In this document: positions 26,201 to 35,662 of the stretch, one piece after another
Layout of the letters: every line of letters begins with the position of its first letter
How positions within the stretch are numbered: position 1 is the stretch's first letter
NCBI GenBank assembly: GCA_001917855.1
Contig: MNEU01000086.1
Coordinates: 1 to 60,920, forward strand
Length of the DNA: 60,920 bases
Direction of reading: 5' to 3'
Source of the DNA: Armatimonadetes bacterium 13_1_40CM_64_14
GTDB lineage: Bacteria; Sysuimicrobiota; Sysuimicrobiia; Sysuimicrobiales; Kaftiobacteriaceae
The notes under the pieces: model-generated
Told to the model about the DNA's origin: nothing
The model's input: only the letters and a program-made list of their open reading frames with translations
Databases searched by the model: none
Translations under genes and position numbers: made by a program

Positions 26201-27415
26201 CTATCGCGCGGGCCTCGCGGATGGCGATCCCTCGGCAGCCCCCCGCTGTGGCACTCGCCCAAAGGCTTTGGTCAGGCGGCGGAGGGCTTCGTCCAATCGG
26301 TCGTCTGGTGTGGTTAACGAGATACGCACGTACCCCTCCCCCCGTGCCCCATAGCCGATCCCGGGAGTAATCACGACCCCGGTCTTCTCCAGGACCGTGG
26401 CCGCGAACTGGGCTGACGACATCCCTCCTGGTACGGGGAGCCATACATAAAATGTCGCCTTTAGGTCGGCGGCTTGCCAACCCAAGGACCGAAGCGTGCG
26501 GATGACGCGGTCCCGGCGCGCTTGGTAGATCCGCAGACGTTGAGGCAGGTGGTCCTGCGGCCCCTCCAGGGCGGCTACGCCAGCGTGCTGGACTGCTTGG
26601 AACACGCCCGAGTCTACGTTGGTCTTGATCTTTGCCAGGGCACCCACGGCGGCGGCATTGCCGCAGACAAACCCCACGCGCCAACCTGTCATGCCGTAGG
26701 TCTTGGAAAGCGAGTGGAACTCGATGGCCACATCCGCAGCCCCCGGGACCTGCAAAACGCTGGGGGGGCGGTAGCCGTCGTAGGCGATCTCCGAGTAGGA
26801 GTTGTCGTGGGCCAGGATCAGATCGTACTTGCGGGCAAACTGGACCGCCTCATCAAAGAATTCGCGTGGGGCGGTCGCCCCCGTGGGGTTGTTCGGGTAG
26901 TTGAGGAAAAGAATCTTGGCGCTGCGCGCGACGGCCGCGGGCACCGCCCCCAATTCGGGCAGGAAGCCGCGCTCGGGAAGCAGCGGCACCGGGTGCGGCA
27001 CGCCGTCAGCGAGGATCGTCGCGGAGCGGTAAACCGGGTACCCTGGGTCGGGCACGAGCGATCCGTCGCCGGGATTCAGAATCGCCCAAGGCAAGTGCGC
27101 CAGACCCTCCTTGGATCCAATCAGGGCGAGCACTTCTCGATCCGGGTCTACGGTAACCCCAAAGCGCCGGCCATACCATCGCGCCACGGCGGTTTTGAAC
27201 GCCTGCGTGCCGCTATACGGTGGGTAGCGATGCGTGCGCGGGTCGCTCGCGCCCTCCATGAGCGCGTCGACAATGTGCGCCGGGGTAGGGAGATCGGGGT
27301 CGCCGATCCCGAGGTTAATGACGTCCACGCCCTTGGCCTGGAGTTCTTCCTGCTTGCGGTCCAGGTCCGCAAAGAGGTACGCCCCGATTTGCTCCAGCCG
27401 CCGTGCAACCTGCAT
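26201..27415 (-). CDS. dapL: LL-diaminopimelate aminotransferase
   Basis: DapL makes LL-diaminopimelate directly from tetrahydrodipicolinate and glutamate for lysine and peptidoglycan. The 404-residue class I/II aminotransferase has INLGIGDPDLPTP, SKEGLAHLPWAILNPGD, NYPNNPTGATAP and the PLP lysine in HSLSKTYGMTGWR near 238, which is DapL-like. GGAGGGTGAGGC precedes the ATG. Related aminotransferases of other specificity cannot be fully excluded. It follows miaA after about 40 bp. Confidence 0.85.
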   Translation of the reverse strand: MQVARRLEQIGAYLFADLDRKQEELQAKGVDVINLGIGDPDLPTPAHIVDALMEGASDPRTHRYPPYSGTQAFKTAVARWYGRRFGVTVDPDREVLALIGSKEGLAHLPWAILNPGDGSLVPDPGYPVYRSATILADGVPHPVPLLPERGFLPELGAVPAAVARSAKILFLNYPNNPTGATAPREFFDEAVQFARKYDLILAHDNSYSEIAYDGYRPPSVLQVPGAADVAIEFHSLSKTYGMTGWRVGFVCGNAAAVGALAKIKTNVDSGVFQAVQHAGVAALEGPQDHLPQRLRIYQARRDRVIRTLRSLGWQAADLKATFYVWLPVPGGMSSAQFAATVLEKTGVVITPGIGYGARGEGYVRISLTTPDDRLDEALRRLTKAFGRVPQRGAAEGSPSARPAR

Positions 27416-27457
27416 GCCTCACCCTCCTGGTGCGCGTGGTCCGTCTGTCGCTTTCTG

Positions 27458-28375
27458 TCACTGTATCATGCGATCGATCTCCTCTGCCACCTGGTCGGAT
27501 GTTAGCCTCGTGACATCCAGCCACCGGATGCGACTATCCCGGCGGAACCAAGTGAACTGGCGCTTGGCCAAGTGACGGGTGTTGCGCTTAAGACGGCGCC
27601 CGGCCTCTTCAAGTCCCACTCGCCCCTGCAGATACTCGACGATTTCTTTGTAGCCGAGGCCGCGCATCGCGGGCAACGTCGGGGCGTATCCCCGCGCCAG
27701 CAGCTGCTCGACCTCGGCAACGAGACCCGCCGCCAGTTGCTCATCCACGCGGGCATCGATCCGCGAATATAGAGCCTCTCGGTCCATCGTCAGCCCGACC
27801 TGCACGGCCGCCCCGATAGGATCCGTGCGCTGCAGGAAGGAAATGGGCTGGCCGGTCCTTTCGTAGACTTCCAGGGCCCGCACCAGGCGACGGATGTTGC
27901 GGGGATGGATGCGCGCGGCGGCCTGCGGGTCGACCTGTTGCAGCTTGGCGTGGAGCTGCCCCGGACGCGCGCGCTCGTCCGCTTCCATCTGCGCACGCAA
28001 AGCTGCGTCTGGAGGAACCTCCGGGATTGTAAACCCGTCCACAACTGCGCGGATATACAATCCACTACCTCCTATTAGGAGGGGCACACGACGACGGGTG
28101 CGGAGGTCGGTGATGACCTGGACAGCGTGGTCGCGATAGGTGGCCAGCGTCACGACCTGGTCGGGCTCGGCAATATCCAGCAAGTGGTGGGGAACGCGCG
28201 CCCGCTGGGCCGGCGTGGGCTTGGCGGTGCCAATATCCATCCCGCGGTACACGGTGCGCGAGTCGGCGCACACGATCTCTGCGTCGAGGCGCGGGGCGAG
28301 GGTAATTGCTGCATCCGTTTTTCCGACCGCAGTCGGCCCGCAGACGACAACTAGCGGCGGCCCCACCTCTAGCAC
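27458..28375 (-). CDS. miaA: tRNA dimethylallyltransferase
   Basis: MiaA adds an isopentenyl group to A37 of tRNAs that read UNN codons. From GTG 28375 the protein has 305 residues with Walker A GPTAVGKT (13-20), ADSRTVYRGMDIGTAKPT, HHLLDI, GGSGLYIRA and GLGYKEIVEYL. A longer frame runs into mutL, but GTG 28375 lies 5 bp after the mutL stop, so I prefer it. It is part of the mutS-mutL-miaA group common to many bacteria. Confidence 0.94.
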   Translation of the reverse strand: MLEVGPPLVVVCGPTAVGKTDAAITLAPRLDAEIVCADSRTVYRGMDIGTAKPTPAQRARVPHHLLDIAEPDQVVTLATYRDHAVQVITDLRTRRRVPLLIGGSGLYIRAVVDGFTIPEVPPDAALRAQMEADERARPGQLHAKLQQVDPQAAARIHPRNIRRLVRALEVYERTGQPISFLQRTDPIGAAVQVGLTMDREALYSRIDARVDEQLAAGLVAEVEQLLARGYAPTLPAMRGLGYKEIVEYLQGRVGLEEAGRRLKRNTRHLAKRQFTWFRRDSRIRWLDVTRLTSDQVAEEIDRMIQ

Positions 28376-28380
28376 GGACC

Positions 28381-30177
28381 CTACCGGCGCAGGAACCAGC
28401 GTTCCACCTGTGCGACCGGAACGGTCACCAGTGTGGGCCGTCCGTGGAAACACGTAAACGGATCCTCGGTCTGGGCGAGATCATGGACGAGTGCTGCCAT
28501 CTCTTCTCGCGCCAACGGATCCCCCGCCTTGATCGCGCTGTGACAGGCGGTCGTGATCGTCAAGCGTTCGAGCACCGCCTGTGGCGTGGAGACCCGATCT
28601 CCCTCGGCCAGCTCGGCCAGCAGATCGGCCAGCAGCTGCTGGGGAGCGCCCTGCGATGCCACGTGGGGCACGGCCCGGACGAGAACGGTCCGGTCACCAA
28701 ACGGCTCTAGATCGAATCCCAGTTGCGCCAGTACGCCTTGGTGCGCGGTGAGCACCGCAAACCCGTCGGCGGGCAAGCTGACCGGGATCGGCGTTACCTG
28801 GAGCTGGGTGGACGGTGCCCCACGGGCACGAGATCGCAGAAGACGCTCATAGAGGACACGCTCGTGGGCCGCGTGCTGATCAATCACGATTAACCCGTCT
28901 GCGCCTTCGGCCAGCAGGTAGCTTCCATGCAGCTGTCCCAGCAGCCGCATGGCCGGCAACCGTCCGGCTGCGGGAAGGGTCACGGGAGTCACAGCATCCA
29001 GGGGGCCAGCTATTGCCTCGATGGCCAGCGTTCCTGCGGCCACGGCGGTCGGCGCCGAGGTCGGCAACGCGGCCTCGACGGGCCGGACCAGCTGGGCGCC
29101 GCGCAGCACGCTGCGGATCGTCCGCTCGACGATGGCGAATACGTCGTGTTCATCGTCAAAGCGCACCTCGAGTTTGCGCGGATGCACGTTGACGTCCACG
29201 CGATGCGGGGATACATCTAAGAAGACAATAAAGGACGGGAATTTCCCGACCGGCACCAGCTGGTGGTACGCTTGCTCGACGGCACCGGTGAGCACGCGGC
29301 TTGATATCGGCCTGTGGTTCACGTAAAGATATTGTTGGCGACGGTTCGCGCGGACCGCCTCAGGCCGTCCTAACCACCCCCGAATCTGAATCTCACCCGT
29401 GTCTACCGAGAATGGTAAGGCCCGGCCAAACGCCGTCTCCCCCCACACCGAAGCGACGCGATCACCATCCACACCCGCCGGGTACCGCGCGACCTCTGCC
29501 CCTTCGTGAATCAAGCGAAACGTTACCGACGGGTGGGCGACAGCCAGCCGGTTGACCGTCTCGACGATGAGAGCGAATTCCCTCGATGCGGACTTGAGGA
29601 ACTTCCGTCTGGCGGGGGTGTTGAAAAACAGCTGCCGGACGGTCACCACGGTGCCGACTGCGACCCCGGCAGGCTCGTCGACCGCGACCGCGCCCCCTTC
29701 CAGCCGCACCCGCCGACCTACCGTCTCCTGGGCCACGGCACTGGCAATCTCCATCAAGGAAACCGCCGCGATGCTCGGCAAAGCTTCGCCACGGAAACCA
29801 AAGCTCCGAATCGCCTCCAGGTCGTCGGCGGTTGACACCTTGCTGGTGGCAAAACGCTGGAGAGCGAGGGGCAGGTCCTCGGGATGAATCCCCATGCCGT
29901 TGTCGCTGATCCGAATCAAATCGACACCCGCGCCATCGACCTCGATCACGATCTGGGTGGCGGCGGCATCGAGGCTGTTCTCGACCAGTTCCTTGACGAC
30001 CGACGCGGGACGCTCGACGACTTCTCCCGCGGCGATCCGATCGGCCACGGACGACTCCAGAATTCTGATCCGGCCCACGGTGGGCACCCGAGTTCTAGCT
30101 CCGGAGTCGGGGGTCATGGTCACAGGTGGCTGGGCAGGCTGCGTCATCGCGTCTGCGCCACTGGCCCTCGCATTCAC
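28381..30177 (-). CDS. mutL: DNA mismatch repair protein MutL
   Basis: MutL links MutS mismatch recognition to strand removal. The 598-residue protein has the GHKL ATPase motifs (VVKELVENSLDAAAT, ISDNGMGI, FGFRGEALPSI, VNHRPIS) and in the C-terminal half DQHAAHERVLYE, the DQHA-X2-E-X4-E endonuclease motif, as in organisms without MutH. GTG 30177 overlaps the mutS stop; ATG 30147 is an alternative. Confidence 0.95.
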   Translation of the reverse strand: MNARASGADAMTQPAQPPVTMTPDSGARTRVPTVGRIRILESSVADRIAAGEVVERPASVVKELVENSLDAAATQIVIEVDGAGVDLIRISDNGMGIHPEDLPLALQRFATSKVSTADDLEAIRSFGFRGEALPSIAAVSLMEIASAVAQETVGRRVRLEGGAVAVDEPAGVAVGTVVTVRQLFFNTPARRKFLKSASREFALIVETVNRLAVAHPSVTFRLIHEGAEVARYPAGVDGDRVASVWGETAFGRALPFSVDTGEIQIRGWLGRPEAVRANRRQQYLYVNHRPISSRVLTGAVEQAYHQLVPVGKFPSFIVFLDVSPHRVDVNVHPRKLEVRFDDEHDVFAIVERTIRSVLRGAQLVRPVEAALPTSAPTAVAAGTLAIEAIAGPLDAVTPVTLPAAGRLPAMRLLGQLHGSYLLAEGADGLIVIDQHAAHERVLYERLLRSRARGAPSTQLQVTPIPVSLPADGFAVLTAHQGVLAQLGFDLEPFGDRTVLVRAVPHVASQGAPQQLLADLLAELAEGDRVSTPQAVLERLTITTACHSAIKAGDPLAREEMAALVHDLAQTEDPFTCFHGRPTLVTVPVAQVERWFLRR

Positions 30178-32861
30178 GACCCCGCGCGATCAGGACCCTT
30201 GCGCCGTTTGAAGCGCACGACCTTCCCGGGCGGGACCGCCTCCTCCGGGGAGGGCCGCTGACGCAGTTGCTCCCGTAGGTCGTGCAGCGCCGCCATCGCA
30301 TCCATCGGGGTCATCGTCTCCAGGGGAAGCGCGAGGAGGGCGTCTTCAACTGCTGACCGCGACGCCAGGGGAAGCGGAAGCTGTGCCGCGCCCGACGCCC
30401 GCGCGGGGATGGGCGGCAAGAATGTCCCGTCGGCCGGAGGGAGGCCCGCCGTGGTCTCCAAACGATTCAAGATGCGCTGGGCTTGCTCGATCACGTCGCG
30501 CGGGAGCCCCGCGAGCTGAGCGACGTGGATGCCATAGCTGCGGTCCGCGCGGCCGTCGGCGACCGTCCGCAGAAACACGATGCGCTGGCCCTCCTCTTTC
30601 ACGAGCACGTTGACGTTGTGGACGCGTGACAGCAGATCCGCCAGCTCGGTGAGCTCGTGGTAGTGGGTGGCAAACAAAGTGCGGGCCCCGACGTGGTCAT
30701 GCAGATACTCGACGACCGCCCACGCGAGACTCATGCCGTCATACGTACTGGTCCCCCGCCCTACTTCGTCGAGGACAATCAGGCTCTGCCGGCTCGCATG
30801 GTGCAGGATGTTGGCAACTTCCTGCATCTCCACCAAAAATGTACTGCGACCGGTCGCGATGTCATCGGTGGCACCCACCCGGGTGAAGATACGGTCGACG
30901 AGGCCAACGCGTGCCGCCTCGGCGGGCACAAACGACCCGATTTGCGCCATCAACGTAATCAGCGCGACTTGGCGCAGGTACGTGGATTTGCCTGCCATGT
31001 TAGGCCCGGTGACGATGAGGATGGCGCGGTCGGTCGTCGAAGCGCTGACGTCATTGGGGACAAAGCGTTCGCCGGCGAGCAGGCGTTCAACGACCGGGTG
31101 CCGGCCGCCGCGGATCTCCAGCACCGGCTCGTCGGTAAGCGCAGGCCGCACGTACCCGTTCGCGGCGGCGACCTCCGCCAACGCACCGAGCACGTCGAGA
31201 TCGGCCACGGCATCGGCGGTGCGCAGGAGCGCCTCGGCATGGACAGCCACGCGGTCCCGCACGTCAGTGAGGAGTGCATACTCCAGCTCGGCGATGCGTT
31301 CGGCAGCCCCCAGGATCGCCGCCTCATGCACTTTCATTGCTTCAGTGATAAAGCGCTCGGCCCCCACCAGTGTTTGTTTGCGGACATAGTTTGAGGGCAC
31401 CTGGGATAGATTGGGCTTGCTGATCTCGATGTAGTACCCGAAGACCTTATTGAACCCGACTTTGAGTGATTTGATGCCGGTGCGGGTGCGTTCCTGAGTC
31501 TCGAGAGTGGCGATCCACTCCTTCCCCTCGCGCTCCACGCGGCGCAGCTCGTCCAGTTCTGCGCTGTACCCATCGCGTATCAGCCCGCCCTCCAGAACGG
31601 TCGCCGGGGGATGGTCGACAATGGCCGCATGAATCAATGTCGCTACCTCATCGTGCGGGCGGATCTCCTCCCGCAGGTGGGCCAGCGCACCTGGGACTTC
31701 GGCGAGGATCTGTCCAATCTCAGGTAACCTACCCAGCGAGCCCGACAGGGCCACCAAATCCCGCGCGCTGGCTGACCCGTGCCCGATCCGGCCGACGAGA
31801 CGCTGGAGGTCGGCGACCGAACGCAGCAAAGCCCGCAGCGTGCCTCGACCGCGTCCTGAGGATACGAAGTGTTCGACGGCACCCAGGCGTCGTTCCAGTG
31901 GAGCGCGGTCGACCAGAGGCTGTAGCAACCACTGCCGGATCCGGCGGGCACCCATGGCTGTACAGGTGTCATCCAATACCTCTGCGAGCGTTCCTGACGT
32001 CGTGCCATCGCGGAGGTTGCGCAGAATCTCGAGGTTACGGCGAGTGCCTGCATCCACCACCAACGAGCCGTCAGAGGCGTACGTGACAATCCTCCGAAGG
32101 TGCGCGAGGGGACTGCGCTGGGTTTCCTGCAAGTAGTGGAGCAATGCGCCCGCCGCACCGACGGCGGCTGGCAGATGTTCGCATCCGAACCCATCGAGTG
32201 TCGAGACTTTGAAGTGTGTCAGGAGGAGCTGGTGGGCGGTGGGGGCGTCGAACCGCCAGTCCTCCAAGGTGGTCAACCGGATACCGGAGGCTGCGGCCTC
32301 GGCGAGACGGGCAGCGGAGGATTCAGGCACTAAGATCTCTCGCGGCGCGAAGCGGGCGACTTCTTCCATCAACCGGGCGTCCCGGCCATCTGTGGTGAAC
32401 TCGGTAACCTGGAATTCGCCGGTCGAGAGGTCCGCCGCTGCAAGTCCCCACCCCCGATTAGATGGTGTGACAGCAACGAGGTAGTTGTTGGCATCCGGCG
32501 GCAGGAGGGCACTGTCGATAACGGTCCCGGGGGTTACCACTCGAACCACATCCCGGCGGACCAATCCCCGGGCTTTTTGGGGATCCTCGAGCTGATCACA
32601 GAGGGCAATCCGGTGGCCCCGTTCGACGAGTCGCGCCAGGTAGGTGTCGACCGCGTGGTACGGAACACCACACATTGGGATGCGCCCGCCTCGACCGACT
32701 TCCCGCGACGTCAGAGTGATGTCCAGGTCCCGGGATGCGACAAGGGCATCGTCATAGAACAACTCGTAGAAGTCGCCCAGGCGAAACATCAGTAGCATTC
32801 CCGGATAGCGCGCCTTCAATTGATGGTATTGCTGCAGCATGGGGGTCAGGTCGGTCTGCAC
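30174..32861 (-). CDS. mutS: DNA mismatch repair protein MutS
   Basis: MutS recognises base mismatches. The 895-residue protein begins with the mismatch-binding domain (FRLGDFYELFYDDA with the Phe-X-Glu wedge), and ends with the ABC ATPase: Walker A GPNMAGKST near 618, LIVLDEVGRGTSTYDG and ATHYHELTEL. The GTG start at 32861 is only 1 bp behind GAGGAGG; the ATG at 32840 is an alternative. It leads the minus-strand repair operon and diverges from the diguanylate cyclase. Confidence 0.96.
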   Translation of the reverse strand: MQTDLTPMLQQYHQLKARYPGMLLMFRLGDFYELFYDDALVASRDLDITLTSREVGRGGRIPMCGVPYHAVDTYLARLVERGHRIALCDQLEDPQKARGLVRRDVVRVVTPGTVIDSALLPPDANNYLVAVTPSNRGWGLAAADLSTGEFQVTEFTTDGRDARLMEEVARFAPREILVPESSAARLAEAAASGIRLTTLEDWRFDAPTAHQLLLTHFKVSTLDGFGCEHLPAAVGAAGALLHYLQETQRSPLAHLRRIVTYASDGSLVVDAGTRRNLEILRNLRDGTTSGTLAEVLDDTCTAMGARRIRQWLLQPLVDRAPLERRLGAVEHFVSSGRGRGTLRALLRSVADLQRLVGRIGHGSASARDLVALSGSLGRLPEIGQILAEVPGALAHLREEIRPHDEVATLIHAAIVDHPPATVLEGGLIRDGYSAELDELRRVEREGKEWIATLETQERTRTGIKSLKVGFNKVFGYYIEISKPNLSQVPSNYVRKQTLVGAERFITEAMKVHEAAILGAAERIAELEYALLTDVRDRVAVHAEALLRTADAVADLDVLGALAEVAAANGYVRPALTDEPVLEIRGGRHPVVERLLAGERFVPNDVSASTTDRAILIVTGPNMAGKSTYLRQVALITLMAQIGSFVPAEAARVGLVDRIFTRVGATDDIATGRSTFLVEMQEVANILHHASRQSLIVLDEVGRGTSTYDGMSLAWAVVEYLHDHVGARTLFATHYHELTELADLLSRVHNVNVLVKEEGQRIVFLRTVADGRADRSYGIHVAQLAGLPRDVIEQAQRILNRLETTAGLPPADGTFLPPIPARASGAAQLPLPLASRSAVEDALLALPLETMTPMDAMAALHDLREQLRQRPSPEEAVPPGKVVRFKRRKGPDRAGS

Positions 32862-33051
32862 ACCTCCTCAGTTCGGGGGACACCGGGCCACTCCTCGACG
32901 AACTCGGGAACACCGCGGGTGAAGCCGCGTCCAAGAAAAGTAAAGTGCGACGCGACAGGAATCCCAACCCGATGGCAGGGGCGCTGGAGGCATACGGTCA
33001 AAATGGTCTTGGAACATATCTTGCTTCTCCCCCCCATTTGAGGACCACCAA

Positions 33052-34125
33052 ATGGGCATCGTCGACCGGCAGCGCATCAGACAACGCGGCATCCTGACCT
33101 CTGCCGCCGGACTCTTGCTGGCGCTCGTGGTCACCGGCCTGCTCAACTATTTGGAATTCCGCACCATCACGTGGACGAACTTCCTCATCGGGCTGGCTGC
33201 AACCATCCTGGTGGAGAGCGCGTTGTGGGCGGCCGTCCGCGTGGGATGGGACACCCGAGTCAAGTGGGACGAACACTTTGTGTACACCCCCACGGTCGCT
33301 GGGACGCTGCTGCTCGCGTTGTACGTCTACCTCGCCCCATCGATGCACATGGTGCTCCTGATGGTGTGGCTCGCCGCACCGATTTTCATGGCGGGTCTAG
33401 TGGGCTTTGTGGGCGCGTTCTCGATGAGTGCCCTCATGGCCCTCTCCTACTTGGGCGTGCTCGCGGTGCTGGCTCACCAAGGCTACCCATTGTCCATGCC
33501 ATTCGAATCTGTCGTCACGCTCATCTTTGTGTCCATCAACGTCTTCACCGGAATGGTCTTGGAGAGGTTGCGGGCCGAACGGGCGGAGCGTCGCGTGCTG
33601 CGCGCCAGGCTGGCCGAACTCGCCATTACCGATCCTCTGACCAGTCTGTATAACCGGCGCCATTTTGAAGACATTCTGCGGGCGGAGATTGACCGGATTC
33701 GCCGCTATGGGGGCCACTGTGCGCTCGCCATGATCGACCTGGACTTCTTCAAGAACTACAACGACACACTGGGCCACCTCGCCGGCGACGCCCTTCTGCG
33801 GGAACTTGGGGCGCTATTGCGGGGTCAAATGCGCACCACCGACGTCCTGGCCCGATACGGTGGTGAGGAGTTCGCCCTCGTCATGGTCAACACGGCCAAA
33901 GATGAGGCCCAGACGGTGATGGAGCGCCTGCGCACATTGGTTGAGGAGTACCCCTTCCGCGGCGGAAGTATCCAGCCCTTTGGGCGCCTGACGGTCAGCG
34001 TCGGCATCGCCTCCTGCCCTCAGGACGGTGTGGGGTACGAGGAACTGATTCACAAGGCCGACGGGGCTCTGTATGCTGCGAAGCGCATGGGACGCAATCA
34101 GATCCAAGTTGCACTCCTGGCCTAG
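33052..34125 (+). CDS. Membrane-bound diguanylate cyclase
   Basis: The 357-residue protein has about six membrane segments in residues 12-165 (for example LLLALVVTGLLNYL and MVLLMVWLAAPIFMAGLVGF), a short coiled linker (ERLRAERAERRVLRARL) and a full GGDEF domain with ARYGGEEF near 278. RXXD (RTTD) lies five residues before it, so product inhibition is likely. It would make c-di-GMP in response to an unknown membrane or small-molecule signal. It has no partner in the same transcript except perhaps the small gene after it. Confidence 0.93.
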   Translation: MGIVDRQRIRQRGILTSAAGLLLALVVTGLLNYLEFRTITWTNFLIGLAATILVESALWAAVRVGWDTRVKWDEHFVYTPTVAGTLLLALYVYLAPSMHMVLLMVWLAAPIFMAGLVGFVGAFSMSALMALSYLGVLAVLAHQGYPLSMPFESVVTLIFVSINVFTGMVLERLRAERAERRVLRARLAELAITDPLTSLYNRRHFEDILRAEIDRIRRYGGHCALAMIDLDFFKNYNDTLGHLAGDALLRELGALLRGQMRTTDVLARYGGEEFALVMVNTAKDEAQTVMERLRTLVEEYPFRGGSIQPFGRLTVSVGIASCPQDGVGYEELIHKADGALYAAKRMGRNQIQVALLA

Positions 34126-34233
34126 GATTTCCCCCAAAACTTCCACAAAAGTGACGCCCCCCTGATCACTGTTTGACAACTGCCGGATAACTTTTCTCGC
34201 TCCTGGCATCCGAGTTGCTCCCTAGTTCCTGTG

Positions 34234-34250
34234 TGGCGCCCAAGGCGCCA
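34234..34250 (+). repeat. 7-bp perfect inverted repeat (hairpin) after the cyclase gene
   Basis: TGGCGCC (34234-34240) and GGCGCCA (34244-34250) flank CAA. No T tract follows. It lies between the cyclase and the small membrane-protein gene and may end or slow the transcript. Confidence 0.45.
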
Positions 34251-34294
34251 ATTAGGCCTCTGCCACCGGCAAGGGGCATGAAGGGAGCAAGGCA

Positions 34295-34453
34295 ATGCGG
34301 CACGAGGAGTTTGAGGCGATTCAGTTCAGGTTCAACGAGCTCGATCGCAAACTGCAGCTCATCCTGCTCGGCTGGGTCGTGAGCATCGCAGCCTTCATGG
34401 CCGGGGTGCACATGCTCACGGCAAACGCTGCCCTCCTGTCGGTGATCCGGTAA
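34295..34453 (+). CDS. Small single-pass membrane protein, 52 residues
   Basis: Reading from ATG 34295 (after AAGGGAGCAAGGCA) gives an amphipathic N-terminal helix (MRHEEFEAIQFRFNELDRKL) and then one hydrophobic segment (QLILLGWVVSIAAFMAGVHM) to TAA at 34451. The good ribosome binding site and the sensible composition argue for a real gene. Such small proteins often modulate membrane partners; the neighbouring cyclase is a candidate. Function unknown. Confidence 0.6.
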   Translation: MRHEEFEAIQFRFNELDRKLQLILLGWVVSIAAFMAGVHMLTANAALLSVIR

Positions 34454-34609
34454 CTGTGGTTTCGGGCAGCTCTCCGTCGATCAAAGGACCGTCTGCGGGC
34501 AGCTAGTCACCTCAGGTCAACTCGTCCACGACGCTGAAGTATCTCCGCACTGGCATGAAAATTGCTCTAAACTTGCTCAAACGCATCGTGTCCCGTGGGG
34601 AGCGCTGCC

Positions 34610-35032
34610 ATGGCACACCGGCTGAAACTTGAAGATGTCGCCTGCGAGGTCGCCCTTTCCCGTAGCCGGGCTAGGGTCCAACTGCGGGATTCAGGTCTGA
34701 CCCACGTGGGGCTTGCAAGCAGCCGTACGGAAGGCGAGGACTGGCATGCGGTGGTCGCCCAGGCGACAGTGAATGCGATCCGCATGTATGTCGGGTTCAC
34801 AGGCGTCCAGATGCACTTCTCGCTCGGGGCCGTAAAGATCATCCCTGAGCCTCGTCCTGTAGTGATTGTATCAATCACCGCAGAATCCCAAGGCCGGGAA
34901 CTCTCTCTGGTCGGCTCTGCCCCCATGCGGGACGAGCCGCAGCGGGCTGTAGCACGCGCGGTCTTGCAGGCGCTGAATCGGCAGATTGAGGGGATCGCGG
35001 CTGCCGAACCGCATCTCCCGGCACCTGGCTAG
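34610..35032 (+). CDS. Free-standing copy of the CBS-GGDEF C-terminal domain
   Basis: The 140-residue protein starts at ATG 34610 behind GGGGAGCG. Its pattern (RARVQLRDSG..VVAQATVNAIRMY..PVVIVSI..ELSLVGSAPM..AVARAVLQALNRQI) parallels residues about 300-420 of the protein at 15387-16670 (VDATVTAVRQWL..VGSALYTADPHEAVVKATMK, AMNRVL). It is probably an alpha/beta sensor or binding fold. It lies two genes behind the membrane diguanylate cyclase. I know no established function. Confidence 0.7.
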   Translation: MAHRLKLEDVACEVALSRSRARVQLRDSGLTHVGLASSRTEGEDWHAVVAQATVNAIRMYVGFTGVQMHFSLGAVKIIPEPRPVVIVSITAESQGRELSLVGSAPMRDEPQRAVARAVLQALNRQIEGIAAAEPHLPAPG

Positions 35033-35077
35033 ACTGACCCCAATCCAATTGAACAAGCTGGTCTACGATGTCTTGGC

Positions 35078-35662
35078 CTATAGTGACCGAAAGACAATGC
35101 GTCCATCCCATGCAGACGGCAGCTTCGGCAGTCTCCGGAATGCTCCTACTGGACCAAAGATAACGAGCTGATCAGCACGTGGCCCGAACGGGTTCACGAA
35201 CGCGCACAGGCGACGCGCCAAGGCGAGCACCTGCTCCCGTGATGCATCCGGATCGCTCACCGCAACGGCGACTCGACGCCCATCCCGCCAGACCCACAAC
35301 ACCGTGACGCGGCCCACCTGATCTTGGCCGTTCAACAAGTATCCCTCGGCTTGCATTTTCCGACGTGCACGCGCATAGAGGAGGCAGCGCGCTACGACGG
35401 AGTATGAGATTCGGACTTCTTCAGCTGGCAGCCCGAGAATCGCCACCCCCCGCCGGCCCAACGAGTATCCGCGCTGACTGCCCAAGTGGTGGATTGTGAG
35501 CAGCCGAGCGCGCCTCAATAGCCATAGGCGTTGCCAGAGTGCATGCGCTGAGGGGAAGAGATCCACCAAACACGCACTGTCACATGCGCGCGCTGCATGC
35601 ACCCGGGCGAGGATCTCCAGATCCCGGGAAGTCACCTGAACCCGTCCTCGCTGCACCGCCAT
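35078..35662 (-). CDS. Winged-helix protein, replication-relaxation-like (shorter copy)
   Basis: The 194-residue protein starts with a winged-helix pattern (TSRDLEILARVHAARACDS, LWQRLWLLRRARLLTIHHLG, YSLGRRGVAILGL) like the N terminus of the replication-relaxation family of conjugative elements. The C-terminal half (VTVLWVWRDGRRVAVAVSD) resembles the family's nuclease-like fold without clear active residues. ATG 35662 has GGAGGA at good spacing. It overlaps the 3' end of the next minus-strand gene and marks the left edge of the accessory block. Confidence 0.65.
   Translation of the reverse strand: MAVQRGRVQVTSRDLEILARVHAARACDSACLVDLFPSAHALWQRLWLLRRARLLTIHHLGSQRGYSLGRRGVAILGLPAEEVRISYSVVARCLLYARARRKMQAEGYLLNGQDQVGRVTVLWVWRDGRRVAVAVSDPDASREQVLALARRLCAFVNPFGPRADQLVIFGPVGAFRRLPKLPSAWDGRIVFRSL

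Noticed and set aside
26474-27505. A 343-codon plus-strand open frame
   Set aside because: Antisense to dapL; no coding features.
34126-34294. A c-di-GMP (GEMM) riboswitch before the small membrane gene
   Set aside because: The gap follows a cyclase gene and has a hairpin, but the GEMM core (GGGAC-CAAAGC-type blocks) is absent.
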